From assembly GCA_023515745.1 (NCBI GenBank), contig JALECJ010000254.1, positions 1,488,001 through 1,552,000 of the forward strand: 64,000 nt of DNA, written 5' to 3'. Positions 11,814-24,501 of the stretch are shown here, piece by piece (the first letter of the stretch is position 1; every line of letters begins with the position of its first letter). The translations under genes were made by a program, and so were the position numbers. The notes beneath the pieces are model-generated. The model searched no databases. It saw only the letters and a program-made list of their open reading frames with translations, and was not told the DNA's origin. This stretch comes from Amoeboaphelidium protococcarum (lineage: Eukaryota; Aphelidiomycota; Aphelidea).

Positions 11814-12494
11814 ATGCAGGCGATCTTGAACGCCAGAAAGAAGGCTTTCTCCCGTACTGTGGAATGGTATTATTCTCAATTGTTGACTGAGGCTAATATC
11901 ACGGATCCTCAGTTAACTGTAGAAGACTACCGGGATATTTTCAAGTAGCTGCAGATATCCCTGAATTTCGAATTGAAATTCGGCAATGAAGGGGATGATA
12001 TTGTCAACTGCGAGGTATGCATTAATGGCAAATCATGGCGGATATTTGGGCGTGATGCCGGGCGCAACAATGCGCTTGCTGATCTATGTCGCGTGTTGTT
12101 CTGCAGAAGAAAGATGTGGCTGGATCTTCTGGATCCTGAACATTATATTCGTCTGAAGACAACTCTGAATAGCCATGGTGCATCCTTCGTGGTTGATCGC
12201 GGCAGTTCCTTCTCTGGACTGCTCTCCAATCAATTGCAAAGTTCTCCAGCTGCCCTTAAGAGAGTTCAAGAAAACGTTTAAGAGGAAACTACCGCTAAAT
12301 CTACGCCATAAAGATAGAAGTAAAAGAAAGATACATAAGCTCGTTAAGCAGACAAGAATCCGTCGATTGTAAACCAGGGATCTGTCAATAGTTAATAAGA
12401 AATGGCAAGATTGCAGCAAGAATTCAACGAAGGCTAGAAGCGCATTTTGTCCCTTTTGGCTAAACAGACGACATTCAGAAAAGATTAGTAGTGA
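11814..12494 (+). CDS. Hypothetical protein with a dsRBD-like segment
   Basis: Open frame of 226 residues from ATG 11814 to TGA 12492-12494. The segment NCEVCINGKSWRIFGRDAGR followed by NALADLCRVLF (about residues 65-100) resembles the second half of a double-stranded-RNA-binding domain: a beta hairpin, then a G-x-x-A-x-x-x-A helix. The usual KK of the helix is replaced by GRNN, so RNA binding is doubtful. The C-terminal third is Gln/Lys-rich, with many TAA/TAG codons. The open frame extends some 20 codons upstream without another ATG, so a 5' exon is possible. Confidence 0.45.
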
Positions 12495-12574
12495 ATTTAA
12501 ATGAATTTTTTATAACCCGCTGCGTGAGCTTTTGTGAATAATTGAATCACTCTTTTACCTCATCATCATCTGTA

Positions 12575-12813
12575 ATGTATCGTAACGCGTGTTGCTCGGT
12601 GCCCCGCGCTCAATTGGTGCAGAATGTGTATGATCTTGACCCATTACTTTGGGACAATGAATCTAATCCAAACATCGATATGTCAAATTTGTTAAAAATG
12701 ATTTAAAGCTACATTGCATACTCCATAAAATACTTGTTTGTTTTTGTAGTAATCCATCAGATTACGGTGAAACGGGTGAAGAATTATGCAGTAATCCCAC
12801 TGTACACAAGTGA
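12575..12813 (+). CDS. Putative small protein (59 aa), spliced
   Basis: Exon 1 (12575-12690) begins MYRNACCSVPRAQL and is acidic/Asn-rich. It could be joined to 12750-12813 by a 58-59 nt intron with a non-standard GTTAAA donor and a TTTTTGTAG acceptor, giving a 59-residue product that ends in HK and TGA. The same frame is also open through the intron as far as the next gene, so this could instead be a 5' extension of that gene. I recognise no family. Confidence 0.28.
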
Positions 12814-12895
12814 AACATAGACGCGTCTCTGTTTAACAGCGCATCTTACTCTTCTTCTTCTTTCATTAGATACACATCCAAACATTATCACTATT

Positions 12896-13595
12896 ATGGC
12901 TAAACGTACCTGCACATTTGATGACATTGATAATGATACTGACTACTTTGCTGGTCCAAGACAAAGTAGTCACTCTCTTAACACGCAAAGGTCCACTGAT
13001 CAATGGGTCAGAAAGTTTGAGGCGTACTTGACAGCCAAACGCGTCACGTACTGCATTGATTGGTTCAGATCCTCTGAAGACGTTCACCAATTTATGAAGA
13101 GGATCAACCGTGATGGAGTAAGATGCAGTAACTACTGCTATAAACGAAGTCAGTCAAAATATTAACTCTATGAGCTTAGCTGAGGTTGTTAATACTGCTT
13201 AGTCTGCTGCTGTGCCAATTACTTAGCCTGCTGCCGTGTTAACTGCTGCTTAGCCTGCTGCTGTACCAACTGCATATTCTCCTTCCTTGGAAACTGTCTA
13301 TACAGCTTTACCAATTATCACTCAACCTCATCCTCAAGTTTCTACCTCCTTGGTTGGCTCTGGTTCGAAGTTTGCTTCTAATATCAATTATCCATCTGAG
13401 AATGAACAATACGGCTGGAACCAAATGCAATAACGCGTAAAGCGCCAACGTATCACCACTGCTGAGACAGTTGACAATCGCTCCCTGGTAAATAAGTATC
13501 GTAACAAAAGCAGTATTGTCGATAATGCTCAAAATAAGATTATATTCAGTGGAAATGGCACTACAATTAATATGAATTCACATTCCCATAATTGA
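12896..13595 (+). CDS. Hypothetical Ala/Pro/Gln-repeat protein, spliced
   Basis: Exon 1 (12896-13117) encodes MAKRTCTFDD.. and a helical segment TDQWVRKFEAYL. The frame then continues in a different register from 13203 to TGA 13595. A GTAAGA donor at 13118 and a TAG at 13200-13202 would remove 85 nt and keep the frame (204 residues); other TAG acceptors a few repeats downstream work equally well. Exon 2 has three imperfect repeats of (T/S)AAQPAAVPT, with Gln as TAG, and a basic QRVKRQR patch. Function is unknown. The helical segment loosely recalls the N-terminus of tyrosine-recombinase-derived proteins, which is not enough for a call. Confidence 0.42.
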
Positions 13596-13831
13596 GTCTT
13601 TTAGTCAATCCCACAATCTGATAAAATGAAGATTCTGAAAGTAATGAAGTAACAACTGTTTCCTTGAACGATGTTTGGTAAATTTCAGTCGCTGTTCCGA
13701 GTAGTTGGGCCTGATAGATTAACAAGCAATCGTGCACGTCTTGTGAGGCCATTACTGTACAATTGCTGACTCTGCGCTTACATCTGAAATGCTCCCTCAC
13801 GCGTTCGGAACCATTTTGCATAATTAATTGG

Positions 13832-13960
13832 ACTCACTATGTTCGTACAATTAATTTCAGAATTCTACTCACTGCGTTCGTCAGAATTCATCGTTCAAAT
13901 TCATCTCACTACGTTCAATAAATTATATTGCGACAATTTTCCACTCACTTCGTTCGAGAA
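13832..13960. repeat. Short degenerate tandem repeat
   Basis: Four copies of the core CTCACT-NNGTTCG, at about 13833, 13868, 13905 and 13943, spaced 35-38 bp apart. The intervening DNA contains AATTC and AATT steps. The copies differ at the two variable bases. Confidence 0.7.
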
Positions 13961-14575
13961 AAATTCTCGTTTCAAAAAGCTGCGCAGAGAACAATTATAC
14001 AGTAATCGTCCTCTGACGAGCACGATTACTGTTACATATTCACTTCACTCTCTTATACTATTCTTAACAAAGATCAGAGAAGACAGAGAGCTCATTACTT
14101 ACGTCCTTGACGCGGAAATTTTGTGCAATTCATTTAATGATAGTTTTACTTTGCGCCAATCTTTTTAATTTTGATCTATCTTTAGGAGGGATCTGAGTGT
14201 TGTTGGTTGTTTGTATATATATTACTGTACTTGCAGAGACGCGTTAATCGCCGTTCCAATGGACATGTATTGTCGTGACTTAAGCTCCATCTAATATATT
14301 CCGCAATTTTACAACCGGTAATAAAGTCGGTAAGAATCCCTAAAATCTATATTGGACCGAGTCAAAAAAGTCAGTGATGATCGTTAGTATAGCATTAATT
14401 TGATAGTTGCTTAAAAATCAAAGACTTTCTAAAAATTTGCATTAATTCTTACAGACTCTGCTGGATGAACTATACTTGATACAACAGCATCTCTTTATAG
14501 CTGGTCACCGTCCATGTGATATTTCCGCATGAAACATCAAACAAAATCGCGTTGTGATTCCGCTGGCACACGCGC

Positions 14576-14596
14576 GAAGATTCCACGAGGCGCCAG
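14576..14596 (+). promoter_or_regulatory. Possible heat-shock element
   Basis: About 160 bp upstream of the Hsp70 start, the sequence GAAGATTCC followed by a CCAGAA shows the inverted GAAnnTTC arrangement bound by heat-shock factor. Only two of three modules are well spaced, so this is tentative. Confidence 0.35.
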
Positions 14597-14751
14597 AAAG
14601 AGAGCGTGAATAACCTTAACGGAGGAACGCGGTGGATCAGAAAAGAAGAATATTGATCAAAGGGAGCTCAACACAGCCCCACCACTTTTATCCTCTTTTC
14701 CATCGGTAAAATTTCTGAATATAACACGAAATATATAATCAAGAATAAGAA

Positions 14752-15333
14752 ATGACTTCCAAGGCTATTGGTATTGATTTAGGAACTACGTACAGCTGTG
14801 TCGGTGTGTGGTAGAATGAGAAAGTTGAGATCATTGCGAATGATCAAGGTAACAGAACTACTCCCAGCTATGTAGCCTTCACTGACAGCGAGAGATTGCT
14901 GGGTGATGCTGCAAAGAATCAGGTTGGTCTGAATCCTTACAATACCGTGTTTGATGCCAAGCGTTTGATTGGTCGCAAGTTTGCTGATCCAGAGGTGTAA
15001 TCCGATATGAAGCACTGGCCCTTCAAGGTGATTGACAAGGCTGGAAAGCCATTTATTCAAGTTGAATATCTGGGCGAAACCAAGACCTTTACTCCTGAAG
15101 AGATTAGTGCTATGGTTCTGACTAAAATGAAGGAGACTGCAGAGGCTTTCCTTGGTACCAAGGTTACCAATGCTGTGGTGACTGTGCCTGCTTACTTTAA
15201 CGACTCTCAGCGTCAGGCTACCAAGGATGCCGGCAGTATCGCTGGTCTGAATGTGATGAGAATCATTAATGAGCCTACCGCTGCTGCTATTGCCTACGGT
15301 TTGGACAAGAAGACCAAGGGTGAGAAGAATGTG

Positions 15334-15371
<38 letters not shown>

Positions 15372-16677
15372 CCTGCTGACCATTGAGGAGGGTATCTTTG
15401 AGGTGAAGGCTACTGCTGGTGACACTCACTTGGGTGGTGAAGATTTCGACAACCGTCTGGTTACTCACTTTGCTCAAGAGTTTAAGAGAAAGCACAAGAA
15501 GGATCTGTCTGGTAACGCCCGCTCCCTGCGTCGTTTGCGTACTGCTTGTGAGCGTGCAAAGCGTACTCTGTCCAGTGCCACCCAGGCTTCTATTGAGATT
15601 GACTCGCTGTTTGAGGGTGTTGATTTCTACACCTCGATCACTAGAGCTAGATTTGAGGAGCTGTGTGGTGACTTGTTCCGTGGTACTCTGGACCCTGTGG
15701 AGAAGGTGTTGCGCGACTCCAAGATTGACAAGAGCCAGGTGGACGAGATTGTGCTGGTTGGTGGTTCCACTCGTATTCCAAAGGTGCAAAAGTTGGTGAG
15801 TGACTTCTTTAACGGAAAGGAGCCAAACAAGACTATCAATCCTGATGAGGCTGTGGCATACGGTGCTGCTGTCCAGGCGTCCATTCTGAGTGGAGAAACT
15901 TCAGAGAAGACTTAGGACCTGCTGTTGTTGGATGTTGCACCATTGTCGCTGGGTATTGAGACTGCCGGTGGTGTGTTTACTGCTCTGATTAAGAGAAACA
16001 CTACGATTCCAACAAAGAAGAGTGAGATTTTCTCCACCTACGCCGACAATCAACCTGGCGTGTTGATTCAGGTGTTTGAGGGTGAGCGTGCTCGTACCGC
16101 TGATAATCATTAATTGGGTAAATTCGAGCTGACTGGCATTCCTCCTGCTCCAAGAGGCGTTCCTCAGATTGAGGTGACTTTTGATATTGACGCCAACGGC
16201 ATATTGAATGTAAGCGCGTCCGATAAGACTACCGGGCGCTCCAACAAGATTACCATCACCAATGATAAGGGGCGCCTGAGTCAGGAAGACATTGAGAGAA
16301 TGGTAAGTGAGGCTGAGAAGTACAAGAAGCAGGATGAGGAGGCTACTGCACGTATCCATGCCAAGAATGGACTTGAGTCTTATGCTTACAATCTGCGCAA
16401 CACTCTGAACGATGACAATTTGAAGGGTAAGATTGATGGTGCTGACAAGGAGACACTGGAGAAGGCCATCACTGAGACAATCAGCTGGTTGGACTAGAAC
16501 TTGGAGGCTAGCAAGGAGGAGTTTGAGAGCAAGCAGAAGGAGCTGGAAGGTACTGCCAACCCAATCATGACCAAGCTGTACCAAGCCGGTGGAATGCCTC
16601 AAGGTGCTGCTCCAGGCGGTGCTCCAGGTGCACCTCAGCCAGACACCACCGGTCCATCTGTTGAGGAAGTTGACTGA
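14752..16677 (+). CDS. Cytosolic Hsp70 chaperone
   Basis: Single-exon gene encoding 641 residues. It starts [20 protein letters not shown] and ends PSVEEVD, the cytosolic Hsc70 tail that binds TPR co-chaperones. The ATPase domain (1-385) has the GTTYS phosphate loop and the [14 protein letters not shown] motif. The substrate domain has the conserved [21 protein letters not shown] strand region, and the lid leads into a Gly/Ala/Pro tail. Five Gln codons that families expect to be Gln or variable are TAG or TAA, for instance 14812-14814 and 14998-15000. This gene is therefore key evidence for the code. The 3' third is duplicated in inverted orientation at 3951-5527. Long frames on the opposite strand are shadows. 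Confidence 0.97.
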
Positions 16678-17579
16678 TATTCTCACTGAATAAACTGAAT
16701 TTACTGAATATGGCAAATGAAAGTGGCTGAATAAATATAATAATAATAACTCATGATTCTTGTTAATATGTTTACATTTATTTTCTTAGTTGATACAACA
16801 GTTCCATTCACTATAGTGATGACACGCGTTATTAATTTGCTTCCTCATTGCTCAACAAACTACTTCACTCGCTCACTCTCTCCCTCTATCGCTGTCGAAA
16901 TCGCCCGCCCGACTTTACACGCGTCAATCGCTTTGAACCACACTGTAAATAGTAATTGCTATACAATTTGGTGGTGGATTTAACTTTAACTGATTGAAAT
17001 TATCAAGCGCTGGACAATGACAAAGTTGCTTATATCATGGTGCCGTTTATACTAAGAACTGGTTGCATAATGAAAATTTTAAAGTAGAGCCTTGAAGAGT
17101 CATGATTATAAACTATTAGGCTGTGATGACAGTCTGAGTTGGACAATCACAAGGTTACGGTATAATAACGCTCTTATTTCTAACACAATGGGCAGTCTCT
17201 TTGTCGTCATGATATGGCCATCTTACAACTGATGTTCACTGCTCGTTCTTTCTACAGTATTTAGTCAAGTTTAATTAAGCTATAGAATGCTTCTACGTGA
17301 AGAAACTTTATTGGCCTCTGATCTTTATTAGATGCTATAACGTGTTCGTTAGCCTTTTCTACCTTTACACCAATAGCCATTAGAGTGTAGAATGCCCGAT
17401 TCTATTTAAAAGACGATCAAAGAGCTCAGATTAGTTGCGTTGTTTTATGCGTCTCAGTATATGTTGTAAAAGGCTTGCAAGCTGATGCTTTCCAACCAAG
17501 TTGTACAGCGCTGCACAGCTAAACTAATCGAGAGCCTTAATGCACAAGTAGGTGATTACATAATACGAGATTAATGATT
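16006..17579 (+). repeat. Inverted repeat, copy 2 (Hsp70 3' end and flank)
   Basis: Direct parent or sister of the block at 3951-5527. It includes codons 419-641 of Hsp70 and about 900 bp downstream. The flank carries no recognisable gene in either copy, yet retains clear similarity throughout. Confidence 0.9.
16981..17140. repeat. Direct repeat, copy A
   Basis: Begins AACTTTAACTGATTGAAA. It shares most of its length with 17580-17735, including the stretches TTGCTTATATCATGGTGCCG and GAGCCTTGAAGAGTCATGAT. It lies within the Hsp70 downstream flank. Confidence 0.85.
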
Positions 17580-17735
17580 AACTTTAACTGATTGAAACTA
17601 TCAAGTGCTGGACATTGATGTAGTTTGCTTATATCATGGTGCCGTTTATATTAAGTACTTGTTGCATAACGCAAATTAGAAATTCAAAATTGAGCCTTGA
17701 AGAGTCATGATTAGAAACCACTAGGCTGTAACGAC
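17580..17735. repeat. Direct repeat, copy B
   Basis: Second copy of 16981-17140, starting exactly where the inverted-repeat homology ends. The interval from here to the Sub2 start (17736-18120) has no gene; it contains a pyrimidine-rich CTCTCCCTCTCTGCCTC tract, probably the Sub2 promoter and leader. Confidence 0.82.
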
Positions 17736-18120
17736 AATACAAACTGAATAAAGGGGAAGATAGTAAACGTTTCATTTAATTTAGAGCTTGAGTATTATAC
17801 TGTCAAGTAATAACGCGGTCTTTGACTGGCTCTATAAGATAGTATGCCTTTTGATAATCCGCTATCAACTTTAGTTCTAAAGGTGCAAATGTTTCACTGA
17901 ATTGCATAAAGCCTGCACGTTTCACTTTCTCTCCCTCTCTGCCTCTGTCTCTGATTCGTTTTAATCCGCCGAGGCTTGTCTGTCAGAGTTAACGTGTGAG
18001 ATCCAAAAGCTTTTCCTTCCCGGTGCGCGCGCGTCGCTCTTTTTTATCTTCCTCTCAAGGAAACTTTCTTCCTTACGATCTTCAATTACCCGAACACGTA
18101 TTATTAATTCCAAAGGGAAG

Positions 18121-19582
<1,462 letters not shown>

Positions 19583-19786
19583 ACCTGAATAGTTATGACT
19601 GGTATCAATAGGATGAGAGTTTGCATTTACTAAGTTTAATCAAATACGCGCGTAATAATAAAGTGAGTGATCAATTACTTTAGTTTCATCTTGTCTTTCT
19701 CTCTACAGTATTTCACCTTTAGGAAGCATAAATCAATTGAAATCTAAAACTTTCTATAGCGTTAAAGTTTACATTATAAGTAAAAA

Positions 19787-20374
19787 ATGTAGTAATTCAC
19801 TGTTGGACATGTATTCTCTTGGAGCGATTGTGAATAGATTATTTAAAGTGAAGCATTTGAACTATTTAAGCGAACGCCGGTCCAACTTGAAGATTACCGA
19901 CGATGGACAATATAAACACTGGACAGATACGCTTCCACCGATGATTATATAAAGCATGTCGTTTTAGGATGGGATGTGAAAGAAGAGGCAGTTGAAACTA
20001 GTCAATCAACTAACGGTTTATTGAATCTGTTGAACGTGCAACCTCAGGATGCTGTTACTACTACTCTCAACTCTGCTCAATAAACTGCCCTTAGATTAGT
20101 CGCATATCGCCGTTTCGAATCCCAATCTATGCTGTAACAAGATCGCCTGTAGGTAATCCTCAAGTTTAATGATTTTCCGTACAAATTTGAAGCTGGCATT
20201 CTACATTACTGTCTCTGGTCTAACCAAGATCTTTCACGAAATTTCATAGAGTAATACATTGATGAAGCCTTTGATAGTCGTGTGTATGATATTTTATGGT
20301 TCATGAATCCGCCTCACAAGAAAACGATTAAAAACGTCTGGCACGTTCACATTCTACTAAGGAAACGTTCTTGA
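19787..20374 (+). CDS. DUF3605 protein (N-acetylglucosamine-induced protein 1 type)
   Basis: Single exon of 195 residues. The frame is easily missed because the start reads ATG TAG TAA (Met-Gln-Gln). Conserved features of DUF3605 are present: a helical RTP..LEDYRRW segment with GWDV at about residues 35-70, FNDFPYKFEAGILHYCLWS near 130, and WFMNPPHKKTIKNVWHVHI near the end. The family is mostly fungal; its best-known members are transcripts induced by N-acetylglucosamine, and its biochemistry is unknown. Its presence supports a fungal-lineage organism. It follows Sub2 on the same strand after about 200 bp. Confidence 0.82.
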
Positions 20375-20445
20375 GATCGCTCAAATGTTTAATTATTAGT
20401 TGATCGAGAATATGCAAAGACATCATCATATTTATAATCTATATA

Positions 20446-22050
20446 TCATTGTAGTTTACTCATTTCCAATGCTAGCCATTTTAAATACTTTTCTTGTGTC
20501 ATATTGCACTCTTTGAACTCATTCACCAGGCAGTGGAGCGTGAGGAAATCAAACTGTCGACGCGTCTCAACTATTTTCGATCTGATCTCACTCTGAGACT
20601 TTGTTGCAATCAATTCATGCTGTATTAGAGTAAGATTTGCCAGACAGACTCGTAACAGATGTATATCACCATGAAGAAGATAGAGGTCCATAATTCGGAG
20701 ACATGGATCAATTGGAAGCACATTAGAGCATACTGATTGCAGCAAGTCTATAATGAATTCAAATCCAACATCAAATTTGACCAAGTGAGTGTACAATTCA
20801 GGCGCGTACTAAGCTACAAATAAACCGAATACTTTAATGTGTGCTTATTTAGAACTTTGTAATTACTAATCTTCACCGTGATAGACAGCTTGAAAGAGTG
20901 GTTACCGCAACAGATGGCTTAATATACGAACAGTTTCAACAGGATCTGCAGTTACCATTTGAACAAGTTTAACCAGTTGCAAGTGATTACGCTGAACAAT
21001 AAATGATTCTGATTACCTCGTCATTGATGCAATAACGTGTATCACTTCCTCATCCACAGTAATACTATCATTGACGCGTAGACATTATTATCGCACTTGA
21101 TCCAAGAATTCAGATGATTATATAATTTCATTCATCTACCGAATATGCATCGCAGTCTTATATTCTCCACCACAGCAATGCAGGATCCAAACCTGCTTGC
21201 GAACATCACTCGGCAATGTAAGATCCCAGACTTTATGCATCCTCCTACTGCTTTGTAGCTGTTTAAAGTTTGGTATACCAGTCTACAACCACCATTTAGA
21301 TGCCTGTTCTAATCGCTTCTGGAATCTCTTCTCACTTCTCAGGGAGCTCAATTTACGCCTCTATTACAACTTTTACAGTCGCTTGTACTCCCTCAAGTGT
21401 TTATCATCCTCACTCTTACTTTTAGGTGGTAGATTCCGCTATCGTGTCTTGGACACAAAATCTTGCAATGACGGACTAGATACAAACTTTCGCTCCGATA
21501 CCTTATGTCTACTACCTTTACCGCGGTGGATGTCTGCTTACGATGTTGATGAAGATGTTTAATACTTTACATCAGATAGTGATGGTGGTGAATTCATTGG
21601 AGTAGAGACTGGAATCTCTTCCATATCGAAATCTTGTATAAACGCTTGATTAGTTGATGGAGGCATCTTTATAGATAATGCACCACTGGTGGAATAGACT
21701 TATTGCGTTTACTAATCTTGATCATATGTATTCTCTATATGCGACTGATACTTATCATCCAGACTTACATCTGATAACTATGCAGACAGTTAACCATCGC
21801 TTCTAAAACTCTATACAGATGGTGAATTACGCTCTTAGGATCTACTTATCACTTTAGCGGAACTTGATTGTTATTATTATTGTTACTACTACAAGTTTGC
21901 AGATGCCTATTAAGATTATAGAGAGTCAGCCGCTCTTATGTCCAAACTTGAAAGACTTGATATGCTTTATCTATTGCCAGGCTTAATATTGTTAACGTTC
22001 CTCTTCTTGCCCAGTATCATTGTCCCTTTACTAACATCTTTCTTATCCAT
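20446..22050 (-). CDS. TBC-domain Rab GTPase-activating protein
   Basis: Uninterrupted 534-residue frame from ATG 22050 to TGA 20446. The N-terminal half is disordered, with a poly-Gln run near residues 52-60 made largely of TAA codons. The TBC domain starts at about 255 with WWLQTGIPNFK and KVWDLTLPSDVRKQVW. Its second half has the typical KFDVGFEFIIDLLQSV, LPIDPCLRIMDLYLLHG arrangement. In TBC proteins an IxxDxxR arginine finger and a YxQ glutamine finger drive GTP hydrolysis; I cannot place a clean arginine finger here, so activity is uncertain. Convergent with the DUF3605 gene. Confidence 0.72.
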
Positions 22051-22460
22051 ATCTCTATTATCTTTATTATAATATTATTGCAGATATTAATACAGTAGTA
22101 GACGTATAGATTATATAAAGTTAAAATTGAAATACTTAAAAGCAAATCCTTCAACTTGTAACGCTATCGTAGTAAAGTGCAGACAGTAATGAGATAAAGA
22201 GGTGAGTGAATGAAGACTTGCGCTATAATTGCTCAAACACGTCTGTCACGGTTAGAACGCAATTTTCGCGTAATTATAGACTTTATACTTGAGATGATTA
22301 TATCTTGAAAACTTTTAACATAAATTTCAAATCTGACAGCTGCCTACTCTATATGCTCATATAGGACATAGAGTTGATCGAAACTTTGAAATCTTGATCG
22401 ACAGTCTCTGCGGCGATCTTTCCCTTTTTGGGCTTTCCATTAACAACGTTAATATTGATT
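22051..22460. promoter_or_regulatory. Bidirectional intergenic region
   Basis: 410 bp between two divergent genes (TBC protein and ATIC). AT-rich; no motif stands out beyond short TTATAT stretches. It presumably holds both promoters. Confidence 0.35.
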
Positions 22461-24348
22461 ATGACTGAAGGAAATTAGTAATAACAGAAATCGGCGGGTA
22501 AGTTGATAATATTTACATTAAATTATAGCCACTATATATTACGTCACTTGTATTGTAGCTATATTGTCAGTGTCTGATAAGACTGGCCTAGTTCCATTTG
22601 CTGAGGGATTATCTCAGCATGGCGTTGAACTATACGCGTCAGGTGGTACGTTTAAATGTCTATAACAGGCTGGTATTTCAGTGAAGGAAGTGTCAGAGTT
22701 GACTTAGGCTGCGGAGATGCTCGGTGGAAGAGTCAAGACTTTGCATCCGGCTGTACATGGTGGCATATTGGCAAGGAGAGACATGGAGCAGGATCGCAAA
22801 GACATGTAAGATCGCGGCTTCCAGTACATTGATTATGTGGTGTGCAACTTGTACCCATTCGAGAAAGTGGTGGCGCAGGCTGGAGAATCTTTGTCGATGT
22901 AGACTGCTATTGAAGAAATTGATATTGGTGGTGTGACGTTGCTGAGGGCGGCGGCCAAGAATCACAATCGCGTAACTATTGTCACTGATGTCAAAGATTA
23001 TGGTAAGGTGCTGTAAGAATTGACTCACGAAGGATAAGTTTCTACCAGTTTGAGGTAGACGTTGGCATTGAAAGCTTTTGAGAGAACGGCGAGTTATGAT
23101 CAGCATATATCTGAATTTCTCTCCACCAGATTTGCTGATTCTAATCAGGTGATGAAACTGCGCTATGGTGCTAATCCACACTAGTAATCTGCTTCAGTGT
23201 CTATTGCCGGATAACAATTGCCGTTTAAGGTGCTGAATGGAAGTCCGGGTTATATTAATCTGTTGGATGCGTTAAATTCTTGGTAGTTGGTGAAGGAACT
23301 TGGCTAAGCCACAGGAATTTGTGCTGCTGCATCGTTCAAGCATGTTAGTCCAGCCGGAGTTGGATTAGGCCTCCCATTGTCTGATGATGAACGCATCGTC
23401 ATGCAGGTTAGTGATATGAGCGCGTTGAGTCCAATGGCTAGTGCTTATGCTCGTGCACGTGGTGCTGATAGAATGAGCAGCTTCGGCGATTGGATTGCCC
23501 TGAGTGGCCGCTGTGATTTAGATACTGCCAAATTGATTGGCAAAGAGGTTAGTGATGGTATCATTGCAGCTGGCTATGATGCGGAAGCACTGGAGATATT
23601 GAAGAAGAAGAAGGGCGGCAAGTATTGTGTGCTGTATATGGATAGTAGTTATGAGCCGGCTAATGCAGTTGAGAGTCGCGATGTTTATGGACTGCGTCTG
23701 TCTTAGTCTAGAAATGGCGCTTAATTCTCCTCTGAACTTGTCAAGAGTTTTGATGTATTGTCCAAGTGCACTGATATCAATGACGCGGCCGCTAGAGATA
23801 TGCTGGTGGCCGTGATTGCTTTAAAGTACACTTAGTCTAATAGTGTCGCGTTTGCTCATAATGGTATGATTGTTGGATTAGGCGCTGGTTAGTAAAGCAG
23901 AATTCACTGTACGCGATTGGCTGGGTCTAAGGCTGATTGTTACTGGCTCAGGTATCACCCCAGAGTGCTAGCTATGAAGTTCAAGCAGGGAATCAAGAGG
24001 GCGGACATTTCGAATGCTATCGATTTGTATGTAAGCGGTGAAGTGTAAACTATGCCTAGGGATAGAGTTGAGTATAATGAGTGGGTGTCCAAGTTTGATG
24101 AAGTTAGTGGACCACCGGCACTGCTGACTGAGGCTGAAAGATAGGATTGGTTGAATAAGAGACGTGACGTCGTCTGTGCCTCTGATGCCTTCTTCCCATT
24201 CCCTGATAATGTACACCGTGCTCATAGAAGTGGTGTCAAGTATATAATTGCTCCAACTGGAAGTGTTCAGGATGAGCAAGTTATCTCTGCAGCGGATGCG
24301 TACGGTATGGTATACGCCAAGAACCCATTTAGACTGTTCCATCACTGA
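22461..24348 (+). CDS. Bifunctional AICAR formyltransferase / IMP cyclohydrolase (ATIC)
   Basis: Exon 1 (22461-22497) supplies MTEGNQQQQKSA, then a 61-nt GTAAGT..TAG intron, then 22559-24348; 608 residues. It catalyses the last two steps of purine synthesis. The N-terminal cyclohydrolase domain begins [11 protein letters not shown] and has the ASGGT and GGRVKTLHP loops. The transformylase domain has the KHVSPAGVG motif whose Lys and His are catalytic, FGDWIALSG, and the C-terminal FFPFPDNV and [12 protein letters not shown] segments. It ends KNPFRLFHH, as in orthologues (FRLFHH). Many TAG/TAA codons fall where Gln is expected. Confidence 0.96.
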
Positions 24349-24501
24349 AGGATATTTGTACCTAAAGACATACGTATTGAATGGCGGATTGCATAAATCA
24401 AAGCGACAATGAAAGCTATGCAGGCTAATAAAGATTGAAGAATTAAAAATTATAAAGTCCATATATTTTACCTTGACTTTAGGAATACCGATTAAAACAG
24501 G

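Larger units (their letters stand above)
13596..14751. other. Intergenic region upstream of Hsp70
   Basis: Contains the CTCACT-NCGTTCG repeats at 13832-13960, an open stretch at 13839-14175 that overlaps them and that I do not believe, two GACGCG boxes (14109, 14239) and the presumed Hsp70 promoter. No RNA gene was recognised. Confidence 0.4.

Noticed and set aside
14779-16716. Long open frames (336 and 271 residues) antisense to Hsp70
   Set aside because: Antisense frames over Hsp70 genes are a common artefact of codon bias; the plus-strand protein is unambiguous and the antisense translations match nothing.
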